A stretch of 11,840 nt of DNA. It comes from Bacteroidales bacterium. Its GTDB lineage: Bacteria > Bacteroidota > Bacteroidia > Bacteroidales > SM23-62. Numbering within the stretch: the stretch's first letter is position 1; each line of letters begins with the position of its first letter. Shown here piece after piece: positions 1 through 7,495 of the stretch. A program made the position numbers and the translations under genes. The stretch is taken from the NCBI GenBank assembly GCA_016783865.1, contig JADHVS010000136.1, positions 1 through 11,840 on the forward strand, given 5' to 3'. A model generated the notes under the pieces. That model saw nothing but the letters and a program-made list of their open reading frames with translations, had not been told where the DNA came from and did no database searches.

Positions 1-808
1 CATCTGTAAATGGAAATGCAAAATATTTATACTCCAGTTTCAGTTTCTTTTTTATCCACTGTAAACTTTCCTTCAACTCCTGCACCTGTTCTTCGAGGCT
101 CAAAGATGCAAATAACGGATGATTCATGCTGTGGGATCCGATCTCGAATCCCTGATCTATAATTTTTAATACTTGCTTCTTCGACAAATAGGGCTTTTTG
201 ATCTTTAAAAAGGTTTTAAAATCAACCTCAACCATTTTGGCCATGGCTTTCAGAAAATCCCGGTCCTGATGATTTACATTAAGCAAAGCTTTTTTGAGCG
301 AGTCTTTGTTATCATAAGAAACATCCAGGCGCGAACTGGTTAACTCCAGCAAACTCACCGGGTAATCATGTTTTTCGAGCCGGTCGATAATCAGGCTGGC
401 CTTGTACTTATAAAACAGCTTCTTATTGCCGATAAATGAAGGATTAATAAAAAAGGTTGCAGGTACTCCCTTGCTGATTAATATCGGAACAATTATATCG
501 CAGACTTCACGGAGACCGTCATCAAAGCTAAGGACCATGGCAGGTTTATTAAGCTTTTTCCTTCCGAGCGATGATTCATACCAATCTGACATGCTAACAG
601 GTTCGTATTTAGAAAGATAATAGTCGAGATCCTTAATGAATCTCTTTTTTGTTTTAACGGCATACAGGTGTTTGAGGTGCGGGAGGTCTTCATCACTTAC
701 GGCATGGTAAAAAGGGAAGATGTCCCTGAAGCCCGAAATGCTGCGGATCAGCTTCAGAGGGATCCAGCTTCCGGTTATACCCAGTACGTTTTTAAATGTT
801 ATCCTCAT
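1..808 (-). CDS. NodB-type polysaccharide deacetylase, 3' end beyond window
   Basis: Probable carbohydrate esterase family 4 enzyme that removes N- or O-acetyl groups from a cell-wall or exported glycan. The frame is open from ATG 808 to the left edge, giving 269 residues without a stop. The metal-binding first motif SFDDG is at residues 94-98, and the second motif, H226-x3-H230 (HSMNHP), at about 226-231. The end of the visible part, FAFPFTD (263-269), fits the strand carrying the third motif. The two motifs are about 130 residues apart, where many NodB domains have roughly 50; a lysine-rich, probably helical insertion at about 125-215 accounts for this. No clear signal peptide is seen, although residues 5-25 are fairly hydrophobic. 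It starts 6 bp after the stop of the acyltransferase gene, so it is the third gene of the leftward operon. The family is clear; the substrate cannot be read from the sequence. Confidence 0.88.
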   Translation of the reverse strand, partial: MRITFKNVLGITGSWIPLKLIRSISGFRDIFPFYHAVSDEDLPHLKHLYAVKTKKRFIKDLDYYLSKYEPVSMSDWYESSLGRKKLNKPAMVLSFDDGLREVCDIIVPILISKGVPATFFINPSFIGNKKLFYKYKASLIIDRLEKHDYPVSLLELTSSRLDVSYDNKDSLKKALLNVNHQDRDFLKAMAKMVEVDFKTFLKIKKPYLSKKQVLKIIDQGFEIGSHSMNHPLFASLSLEEQVQELKESLQWIKKKLKLEYKYFAFPFTD

Positions 809-814
809 TAGCAA

Positions 815-1708
815 TCATTTGAGAACAATATTCAGCGGGAAAGAAGACTTTCTTATCCTTGTATAATCGTTCCTTGAAGCACCAAAACCTTCAAAGAACC
901 GGGCTATCCCGGGAATCATTGATCCTTCAAAATCGATGACCAACGGGGCTTCCGAATTGTTTTTTATAAAGTCATCCACCAGCAGGAACATGGCCCTGAT
1001 TTCCTTGCCTGTCTCATCGGAAACCGAATTAAGATAGATCCTCCTGGTTTTTGAAAATGCCCAAACCACTGCTGCACAAAGCCGATCGTTACTGAAGGCC
1101 CCCCATATTTCCCCTTTCTCATTTTCAGCCAGAAAAGAAAAAATTCTGGTTAACCTGGCTTCATGGTCCTTATCCTTCAGCTTGTCATCACTTTTTCGCC
1201 TGAATGCCATAAATGCATCCGCATCAATTTTTTTCAACAACAATGACTGGTCTTCCGATTTACGTATGTTCCTGCTGGTATTAGTCGAATAGCCGTCCTG
1301 GATCTCTGTATAGCGGGCTGACATATCCAACTCATAGTTTATTCGCCGGCTTGATTTGAATTCGGGTGATGAAAACTTATTGGATGCATTCAGATTAATT
1401 TCAACATGTTTGAACCTGTCCGGGATAGCATTTAAAAACTCACTCATTTGCTGAACGCCGGGCGCATCCCCTGTGAATAATCCAAGCTGCTGGGTAAGCA
1501 ATGGCTGAAAAACATAATGTATGCCAAATTTCAGGTTCCAGGTGACAGGAAATACTGCATGGTAATCCCCATCAATGAGTCCATCCCAATTACTGGCTGT
1601 CATATCCAGGTACCATGAATAGGGATAGATTGTCTCAAAACAGGAACGTGCTATGCATTCGTCCCATTTTGTCCGGTCGATATCCCTGTTCTGAACGTAC
1701 TCAGGCAT
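815..1708 (-). CDS. FemAB/GNAT-like acyltransferase
   Basis: A 297-residue protein that looks like a FemAB-type or Acetyltransf_6-type member of the GNAT fold superfamily, which moves acyl or aminoacyl groups onto glycans or peptidoglycan precursors. Supporting features are the segment YSTNTSRNIRKSED (140-153), like the conserved basic helix of FemAB-like proteins, and the C-terminal block DFEGSM-IPGIARFFEGFGA (259-277), a hallmark of this group where the acceptor fold closes. The part between (about 155-250) reads as a GNAT core, with IWGAF and AAVVWAF strands. No signal peptide or membrane segment is present, so it should act in the cytoplasm. The start ATG 1708 overlaps the end of the upstream deacetylase gene by 8 bp, suggesting translational coupling, and the downstream deacetylase starts 6 bp after its stop. 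The superfamily is fairly sure; donor and acceptor are unknown. Confidence 0.75.
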   Translation of the reverse strand: MPEYVQNRDIDRTKWDECIARSCFETIYPYSWYLDMTASNWDGLIDGDYHAVFPVTWNLKFGIHYVFQPLLTQQLGLFTGDAPGVQQMSEFLNAIPDRFKHVEINLNASNKFSSPEFKSSRRINYELDMSARYTEIQDGYSTNTSRNIRKSEDQSLLLKKIDADAFMAFRRKSDDKLKDKDHEARLTRIFSFLAENEKGEIWGAFSNDRLCAAVVWAFSKTRRIYLNSVSDETGKEIRAMFLLVDDFIKNNSEAPLVIDFEGSMIPGIARFFEGFGASRNDYTRIRKSSFPLNIVLK

Positions 1709-3011
1709 AATTGTCTATCAGGTTAAACATTTCATCATACACATCCGTCCACCCCTTCCATTCACCAAATTCAGAAAATGCTTCATTGTGCCAGATAGTT
1801 ACGAATTTCCCGCTCACTGCCCTGACTTCACCGATTATCTCATTGATTTTGTCCACGGCCTCCCCGGGATTTAATTTCAGGTAATCTTTGAGGGTACGGT
1901 CCATGACCTGGAACGGCATAATCTGAACCTCTGTTTCGCGCTCCTTGGTCAGATCATAAAAACGAAAAGGAGTGCATGTGCCTGCACGAAATCCCACATG
2001 AGACGGATAGCCCATGCTGTAGTCTTCAATTATTCCTGATTTTTCAAGCCTGATATAGGTCTCGGGCATTTTGATCATCAGGAAATGTTGCCTGCTTATT
2101 TTTATTTTTAAGGTATAAATTGATTCCAACAGTTCTTTTTCCGGTTTAAACCCTTTTGTCCTGCTATTTGATTTCCATGATGGGTGCAAACCCACATGGC
2201 TGTAACCGCTAATCGTTTTAATAAGTTTCTTAAAAGGTTCCCGTGCGGGATTTATACCCCGGTCATTCTTACTCAATCCTGCGGCCAGTACAAAAATGAT
2301 CATTTTCTTCGGGATGCCGTCGTGAATAATATCCATCTTCTCATAGGTATCAAACGGATCCATCTCCTTACCCAGTAATATTTTTATTCTTTGGGAAAAC
2401 CCAATCTGGGAGGATCCGGTCAGCGATTTAATCAATCCGCCGATCGTCCGAAGCAATCCTTTGTTCTTGACGGCGTAAGCATTATCAATATCAACAGTAG
2501 GTAAAAACCTGTATTTTCGATTTAATACCGGTAACTGACTATACTTCTGTCTGAGTTTCTCACTCAGGAATATGATCCACCTGTCGACCACTGCCTTTTC
2601 AAGCAGACTGTTTTTAAAGCAGATGCTGTTCTCTGCATCATACCTGCCATACTTATCCGGGGTAAAGGGAAGATATTCTTCATACCTCGAAAGCATAAAG
2701 AAGACTGCCGAGAAAATATCAAATGGAATGTTTGAATCCTGGTCGGTTGGAAAGAAGACCGGCAGGCCATCAACATCCTTGTATTCAACCGTTTGCTCCT
2801 TTATGTCTGATTCAGATAAAAGACCGCCGGCATGAATATGAAACTCCTCTGCAATACGCTGGTTCGTGTAGCTGATCACAGGACCGGTAGCAGATTGAAA
2901 ATCAATCAGATCGGTAGTCAGTGTAAAAGGAATCTTTATAAAATCTTCGAAGATAAACCTTGTTACATACTCCAGGCGTGGAGTGATTTTCTCAGAATAA
3001 ATTAAAAGCAT
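1701..3011 (-). CDS. DUF7033-type polysaccharide deacetylase family protein
   Basis: A 436-residue protein with an N-terminal region (about 1-160) like the DUF7033 domain found before deacetylase domains in Bacteroidota, and a C-terminal NodB-like barrel (about 165-436). The catalytic motifs are recognisable but divergent: PTVDID (171-176), with D174 and D176 in place of the usual TFDDG; HVGLHPSW (272-279), with H272 and H276 as likely metal ligands; FRAGTCTPF (341-349), matching the Arg-containing third motif; and IWHNE (406-410), a likely catalytic-His region. The protein lacks a signal peptide. It is the first gene of a leftward operon with an acyltransferase and a second deacetylase. Its ATG at 3011-3009 lies directly beside a short direct-repeat tract, with no Shine-Dalgarno sequence, as is common in Bacteroidota. 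Altered motif 1 means activity is likely but not certain. Confidence 0.82.
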   Translation of the reverse strand: MLLIYSEKITPRLEYVTRFIFEDFIKIPFTLTTDLIDFQSATGPVISYTNQRIAEEFHIHAGGLLSESDIKEQTVEYKDVDGLPVFFPTDQDSNIPFDIFSAVFFMLSRYEEYLPFTPDKYGRYDAENSICFKNSLLEKAVVDRWIIFLSEKLRQKYSQLPVLNRKYRFLPTVDIDNAYAVKNKGLLRTIGGLIKSLTGSSQIGFSQRIKILLGKEMDPFDTYEKMDIIHDGIPKKMIIFVLAAGLSKNDRGINPAREPFKKLIKTISGYSHVGLHPSWKSNSRTKGFKPEKELLESIYTLKIKISRQHFLMIKMPETYIRLEKSGIIEDYSMGYPSHVGFRAGTCTPFRFYDLTKERETEVQIMPFQVMDRTLKDYLKLNPGEAVDKINEIIGEVRAVSGKFVTIWHNEAFSEFGEWKGWTDVYDEMFNLIDNYA

Positions 3012-3043
3012 CGTTCTTCGTTTTTCGTTTATCGTTCTTCGTT
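3010..3043. repeat. 13-bp direct repeat, two copies, period 21
   Basis: ATCGTTCTTCGTT occurs at 3010-3022 and again at 3031-3043, with the related TTTCGTTT between them. The first copy overlaps the start codon of the leftward deacetylase gene, so the last 30 or so bases of that gene's leader are repeat-derived. A GT-rich stretch (about 3042-3058, GGGTGTG-like units) follows. This looks like a short-word repetitive spacer rather than a protein-binding operator, but an operator cannot be excluded. Confidence 0.7.
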
Positions 3044-3060
3044 GGGTGTGGGTGTGAGTT

Positions 3061-3081
3061 CAGTAGACAGTAGACAGTAGA
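3061..3081. repeat. Three tandem copies of CAGTAGA
   Basis: The heptamer CAGTAGA is repeated exactly three times (3061-3067, 3068-3074, 3075-3081) in the spacer between mutS2 and the downstream deacetylase operon. It resembles the heptanucleotide short tandem repeats known from cyanobacterial intergenic regions. It sits 17 bp from the other repeat, which has an unrelated unit. The rest of the spacer (3082-3135) shows no clear hairpin terminator or promoter. Confidence 0.75.
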
Positions 3082-3135
3082 ATACGCGTGACTTATATCC
3101 TTGTATACCTAAATCCCGTTTTTCTGCGATATTCC

Positions 3136-5628
3136 TTACGCATCTAATGTCACAACCGTAATCCCGGTACCTCCAAGCTGCACATGCTCATCCTTAAACG
3201 AGCGGACCAGGTCGACCGATCTGAGATATTCCCGGATGGCCTGCCTGAGGATACCATCTCCTTTTCCATGCAGTATCCTGATCTCCCTGGCGTCGACCAA
3301 TATGGCCTCATCGATCCATTCCGTGACCTCTTTCAGTGCTTCCTCCACCCGCTTCCCCCTGAGATCGATCTCCGGCCTGAAATGCAGCTTTCGCTCCGAT
3401 ACGTCCCAATCCTGGTAATCCCCTTTTGGCTGATACCGGTTCAAATCCTCATAAACCTCCTGTGATGTTTTCTCGAGTCTGTTTACATCCACTTTGGTAT
3501 TCAGCTGTCCAAACCTGACAGAAACAAGGTTGTCCTTTCGGGCCAGCACTTCTCCGGGCAAATCCTGACCTTTTAAAAATACATAATCCCCTTCTTTTAT
3601 TGTAGGATCAAGCCTTTTTTTCACTCCGGCCGGTGTCGGTTCAAGCTGCCCAAACCGCTTCCTGCGCTCTTTCACCCTGGTTGTTTCCTCTTTGATCTCT
3701 TCAATTTTCTTATTCAGCCTGGCCTGCTCTTCATCTTGCTGAACCGCCTCTTCACGATATGAATTAAATGCCTCACGGACCTCCTTCGTCTTATCTTTCT
3801 CAGCCTGGGCCTCTTTGATTTCCCGGATAGTATTTTCGATCCTCCTGTTGGCTGACCTCAACAACTCCTCTGCTTCCTTTTTGGCTTTAGAAATAATCTC
3901 TTTCCTAGCCTTTTCTGTTACTTCCAGCTCACTCCCGTACTGCTCCAGGATCATTTGCAGCCGCTTTTCTGCCTTCCGGATACTATCGCGTTTTGATTCC
4001 CAGTATTTTTTATCACGGATGATCTCTTTCAGGTGCTTATCAAACTGTACCTGCTCCTCCCCGATCCGCCCGGTTGCTCCTTTTATAATCTGATCCGGGA
4101 TACCTATTTTCCTTGCAATTTCAAATGCAAAAGAGCTGCCTGGCTGCCCGGTTGCCAGTTCAAAGATTGGTTGCATTTTGTGCGAATCGAACAGCATGGC
4201 CGCGTTTTCAATACCATCGGCCGAAGCAGCAAAATGTTTCAGGTTGCTGTAATGGGTTGTTAACACTCCGAAAACCATGTTATTATTGAGGTTCTCCAGA
4301 ATGGCCTCTGCAATGGCTCCGCCCAGATGAGGTTCAGTGCCGGTCCCAAATTCATCGATCAGGATCAATGTACTGTTATCTGCATACCGGGAAAAATATT
4401 TCATATTAACCAGGTGGGAACTATATGTACTCAGATCATTCTCGATTGATTGTTCATCACCAATATCAATAAACATACTTTCAAATATTCCGGACTCTGA
4501 ATTTTCATCCATCGGGACGAGACATCCGCACTGGATCATGTATTGAACTAATCCGACTGTTTTCAGGCAAACCGATTTACCTCCTGCATTGGGTCCCGAA
4601 ATCAACAGTATCCTTTGTTTAGCATTGAGCTGGATATTGAGGGGAACCACCAACCTGTTTTCCTTCCGCAGAGACAGCAGTAATAAGGGATGTTTGGCCT
4701 GGTTCCAGGAAATGATCCTGGACTCTTTAATGACCGGCCGGATGCCATCCGTATCACGGGCAAAAATGGCCTTTGCCCTGATCATATCCATCCTGCCAAG
4801 GAACTCCATCGAACCGATCAGGTCGCCGGCATATGGACGAATATCATCAGTAAACAGCAGCAAAATCCTATGGATCTCCCTTCTTTCAGCATATTCCAGT
4901 TCCTTGATCTCATTATTCAGTTCAACAACCTCGGACGGCTCAATAAAAGTGGTTTTCCCGGTAGCAGATTCATCATGCACTATCCCGTGAATCCTCCTTT
5001 TCATGGATGAGTTAACCGGGATAACCGGGCGTCCGTTCCGTATGGAAGGGGAAGCATCATTATCCACAATTCCCTGGTCCCGGGCCGACTTAATAATAGT
5101 GTTCATCACCTTTGTCACGCCTTTATTTTTCTGCTGCATCTGTTGCTTGATATTCAGCAGATCAGGCGAAGCATTGTCCCGGATTTTGCCATTTTTAGTA
5201 ATGATCTTATCGATCCGGCTGATAACATAAGGATAATAATTAACACGGGCACACGCGCTGCTCAAGACCGGATAAATATCAGCCTTGTCTTTTTTGAAGA
5301 AATTCAGGATCCCCCTCAGCGCATCCAGTGATTTTCGCAATTCAACCACCTCAAACAATTCCAGAGAGGTACCTACAATTCCTATTTTGTTGAGTGATTC
5401 GGTAAGGTCGGAGAACCCTTCCGGGGCAAAATCTTCATTCCGGATGATCTGAAGAAATTCATCAGCCTCCTTCAGCCAGGTAATTATTTCCTCAAAATTA
5501 GCTGAGAAACGGATTTCCGCGACATAATACCTGCCGAGCTCCGACTGGCATCTCTTGCTTATACCTTCACGGATCTTATCAAATTCAATTTTCTGTTCAA
5601 AATTTTCCGGATATATCACGGTGCTCAA
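3136..5628 (-). CDS. mutS2: Endonuclease MutS2 (MutS family ATPase with Smr domain)
   Basis: Cytoplasmic DNA-binding ATPase of the MutS2 group, 830 residues, of normal family length. MutS2 proteins lack the mismatch-recognition domain of MutS. They have been linked to suppression of homologous recombination and, in Bacillus, to rescue of collided ribosomes. Core and clamp regions occupy about 1-320. The ATPase shows Walker A GPNAGGKS (345-352), STYSSH (400-405), Walker B LILIDEFGTGT (421-431, D425/E426) and TTHY (457-460). A long charged coiled coil spans about 525-660, followed by a KOW/SH3-like segment (about 676-715) and a C-terminal Smr nuclease domain (about 754-830) with DLRG (755-758) and HGKG (787-790). 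The longest frame starts at TTG 5628. GTG 5619 gives MIYPENFEQ..., which resembles the usual Bacteroidota N-terminus and may be the true start. All key motifs are intact. Confidence 0.96.
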   Translation of the reverse strand: MSTVIYPENFEQKIEFDKIREGISKRCQSELGRYYVAEIRFSANFEEIITWLKEADEFLQIIRNEDFAPEGFSDLTESLNKIGIVGTSLELFEVVELRKSLDALRGILNFFKKDKADIYPVLSSACARVNYYPYVISRIDKIITKNGKIRDNASPDLLNIKQQMQQKNKGVTKVMNTIIKSARDQGIVDNDASPSIRNGRPVIPVNSSMKRRIHGIVHDESATGKTTFIEPSEVVELNNEIKELEYAERREIHRILLLFTDDIRPYAGDLIGSMEFLGRMDMIRAKAIFARDTDGIRPVIKESRIISWNQAKHPLLLLSLRKENRLVVPLNIQLNAKQRILLISGPNAGGKSVCLKTVGLVQYMIQCGCLVPMDENSESGIFESMFIDIGDEQSIENDLSTYSSHLVNMKYFSRYADNSTLILIDEFGTGTEPHLGGAIAEAILENLNNNMVFGVLTTHYSNLKHFAASADGIENAAMLFDSHKMQPIFELATGQPGSSFAFEIARKIGIPDQIIKGATGRIGEEQVQFDKHLKEIIRDKKYWESKRDSIRKAEKRLQMILEQYGSELEVTEKARKEIISKAKKEAEELLRSANRRIENTIREIKEAQAEKDKTKEVREAFNSYREEAVQQDEEQARLNKKIEEIKEETTRVKERRKRFGQLEPTPAGVKKRLDPTIKEGDYVFLKGQDLPGEVLARKDNLVSVRFGQLNTKVDVNRLEKTSQEVYEDLNRYQPKGDYQDWDVSERKLHFRPEIDLRGKRVEEALKEVTEWIDEAILVDAREIRILHGKGDGILRQAIREYLRSVDLVRSFKDEHVQLGGTGITVVTLDA

Positions 5629-5694
5629 ATTTACGGGCTACACAAAATTAATCTTTTATGTCTTTATTCTATATCTTGCAGGGATCAACTTGTA

Positions 5695-5723
5695 TTGACT
5701 CCTGTCTCAAATAATACTATAAA
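5695..5723 (+). promoter_or_regulatory. Candidate promoter for the rightward envelope operon
   Basis: TTGACT (5695-5700), a 17-bp spacer and TATAAA (5718-5723) match the sigma-70 -35/-10 pattern, about 90 bases before ATG 5816. Bacteroidota primary sigma factors prefer TTTG and TAnnTTTG, so this match could be chance in AT-rich DNA. A second, weaker candidate is TAAATTTA (5772-5779), one base from the Bacteroidota -7 box but without a clear -33 partner. Confidence 0.35.
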
Positions 5724-5739
5724 ATATTTCCTGATCAAA
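5708..5739 (-). promoter_or_regulatory. Candidate Bacteroidota-type promoter for mutS2
   Basis: Read on the minus strand, TTTG (5739-5736) is followed after 19 bases by TATTATTTG (5716-5708). This resembles the TTTG / TAnnTTTG promoter of Bacteroidota with one extra base inside the -7 box. It would give a leader of about 75 bases before mutS2. It overlaps the candidate rightward promoter. Confidence 0.3.
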
Positions 5740-5815
5740 GGAATACCTGTAAAGAAATTCAGGAGTTTTTATAAATTTACGTAATAGGTAGTTACTAAAT
5801 CCTTAAAATCTGATC

Positions 5816-6475
5816 ATGAAAGTAAAACAATTACCCCTGGCGATCATAGCCGTAATCCTGATGTTCTCAGCCTGTAAAAAACCTCCTGAAGCTTCATTTA
5901 CGCATAGTTCTGACAACTACGAAGAAGGTGATACCGTGAACTTTATAAGTACATCAACCGATGCCAATAGTCTTGATTGGGATTTCGGAGACGGAAGTAC
6001 TTCAACTGACGAAAGTCCGATGCATATTTACAATTCCACCGGTACTTATACCGTCAGCTTAACTGCTACCAATGATGATGGATCGGACGAAGCCAGTGAA
6101 TCGGTAACCATAAAGGATCCCACCATACTGGCCTTTTTTGTTACCGAGGGACAGAGTGAAACAGTGATTACGAATTGCGGTGTTATGTTATTTGAAACGG
6201 AAGATGACCTTTATAACCTCGAAAATATTAAAGCAGGAGGTTATACCGATAGTGACGGATACATTGATTTTTACCATGCGAAACCAATAGTATATTACCT
6301 GTATGCATTTAAAGAAGTGGCTAACGGGACCTGGTTCTTTGTAGGATCAACAAATGTCATTGATCCGAACGAAATGAATCTGTACATTATTCCTTGTGAA
6401 TTAGTTACTTCAAAAAAATCAGGTATACAGATTACTCCTGAAATGGTCAAATCACTCGACCGGAGCATAGAATAA
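5816..6475 (+). CDS. PKD-domain lipoprotein
   Basis: A 219-residue predicted lipoprotein, first gene of the rightward envelope operon. The signal peptide ends in a lipobox, FSA-C20, followed by KKPP. A single PKD domain spans about 25-100, with the hallmark WDFGDGS (55-61) and the closing pattern Y72...GTYTVSLTATN (76-86). PKD domains are Ig-like beta sandwiches usually involved in protein or glycan binding. The second half (about 103-200) is a separate beta-rich region. Its TDSDGYIDFYHAKPIVYYLYAF stretch (144-165) resembles the carboxypeptidase-regulatory-like Ig folds common in Bacteroidota lipoproteins. C121 and C194 flank this region and could form a disulfide. No enzymatic motif is visible. 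ATG 5816 gives a complete signal peptide, and the next gene starts 9 bp after the stop. Likely a periplasmic or surface binding component. Confidence 0.88.
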   Translation: MKVKQLPLAIIAVILMFSACKKPPEASFTHSSDNYEEGDTVNFISTSTDANSLDWDFGDGSTSTDESPMHIYNSTGTYTVSLTATNDDGSDEASESVTIKDPTILAFFVTEGQSETVITNCGVMLFETEDDLYNLENIKAGGYTDSDGYIDFYHAKPIVYYLYAFKEVANGTWFFVGSTNVIDPNEMNLYIIPCELVTSKKSGIQITPEMVKSLDRSIE

Positions 6476-6484
6476 TCTTTTTCG

Positions 6485-7483
6485 ATGAAAACCATCTGCA
6501 GAATACATAGATCTTTAAAAGCTGTTTTCAAAGGTACCCTGCTATTCCTGGTTATCCTCTCCGCCTGTGAAACCGATCCCGATGTAATAGATCCTGAGGA
6601 GGTTGGGATCTGGAAATACTACTCAAAGGACAATGTGCTGGCCAACAATGATATCCGTTCTATAAAGCAGGATAATGAGGGGATCATCTGGGTTGGCACG
6701 TATGGTGGTGGTGTTTCAAAGTATAACAAAGGAAATTGGACACATCTGAGGGAACGACATGGATTATTGGACGACCGGGTATATTCTATTGAAGAGGATG
6801 TGTATGGGGATATATGGGTTGGAACCGCAGGGGGGATCAGTATCGTTTCGGACGAAGGAATGGATAACTATGAAACCCTTGCAGGAAGCTACTTCCTTCC
6901 TCTTTCATTGTTTTCCGATAGCAGGGGCTGGATGTGGATTGGAACAACACAGGGTGTTTACATTTTTGATTTTCATGATGTTTACCCCATCCAGTTCCAG
7001 AATGAGGATTTCAACCGGATCTGGGCAATCACCGAGGACAATAAGAACCAGGTCTGGTTTGGAACAGATGGCGGTGCATTGTACTACATTGAAGACCAGG
7101 GTTTCTATCCCATGACCAAGGCAGACGGATTGTATGGTACGAATGTTTCGGCAATATTACAGGATTCCTGGGGTGATATGTGGTTCGGGCATTGGAACAC
7201 AGATAAAGTAACCCGGTGGGACGGAAATGATTTTGAATACATAAACCTGCAGACCGGATATACGACTGCCAGTATCATGTCGATGTCTGAAGATCACCGG
7301 AAGAATATCTGGTTTACCATCATTGAATCGGGAGTTGCTAAATACGATGGAGTGATACCGGTCACTTTCGGACTGAACAATGGATTAAAAGACGATTATA
7401 TGCAATGTTCGGTGATAGATACAGAAGGAAATGTCTGGCTGGGATCTAAAACTGCTGGTGTGCATGTATATATTCCGGATTAG
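6485..7483 (+). CDS. Seven-repeat Reg_prop beta-propeller lipoprotein
   Basis: A 332-residue predicted lipoprotein with lipobox LSA-C28. Nearly all of the mature chain is made of seven copies of the Reg_prop ('two-component regulator propeller') motif, pattern I-x-x-D-x-x-G-x-(I/V/M)W-(V/I/F)G-T. The anchoring tryptophans are at W69, W111, W151, W191, W233, W276 and W318, spaced 40-43 residues, which is the right number for one closed seven-bladed propeller. In hybrid two-component sensors of Bacteroidota, two such propellers precede a Y_Y_Y domain, a membrane segment and a kinase. Here the propeller stands alone with no membrane helix or kinase, so it is more likely a ligand-binding or scaffold part. 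Repeat 6 has lost the G after W (WFTII). It lies 9 bp after the PKD gene and 12 bp before the first barrel gene. Confidence 0.92.
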   Translation: MKTICRIHRSLKAVFKGTLLFLVILSACETDPDVIDPEEVGIWKYYSKDNVLANNDIRSIKQDNEGIIWVGTYGGGVSKYNKGNWTHLRERHGLLDDRVYSIEEDVYGDIWVGTAGGISIVSDEGMDNYETLAGSYFLPLSLFSDSRGWMWIGTTQGVYIFDFHDVYPIQFQNEDFNRIWAITEDNKNQVWFGTDGGALYYIEDQGFYPMTKADGLYGTNVSAILQDSWGDMWFGHWNTDKVTRWDGNDFEYINLQTGYTTASIMSMSEDHRKNIWFTIIESGVAKYDGVIPVTFGLNNGLKDDYMQCSVIDTEGNVWLGSKTAGVHVYIPD

Positions 7484-7495
7484 TAATTGATCAAT

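Noticed and set aside
4589..4990. 133-codon rightward open frame inside mutS2.
   Set aside because: It lies wholly antisense to conserved mutS2 coding sequence and its translation shows no recognisable domain; it is a shadow frame.
5729..5770. Inverted repeat TCCTGA / TCAGGA followed by five T residues, resembling an intrinsic terminator or attenuator in the leader of the rightward operon.
   Set aside because: The stem is only 6 bp with a 24-base loop and low GC, so it is unlikely to terminate transcription.
6485..7483. Propeller gene as the sensor part of a hybrid two-component system split by a frameshift.
   Set aside because: The frame closes cleanly after the seventh repeat and the next gene is an unrelated secreted barrel; no Y_Y_Y, membrane helix or kinase sequence follows.
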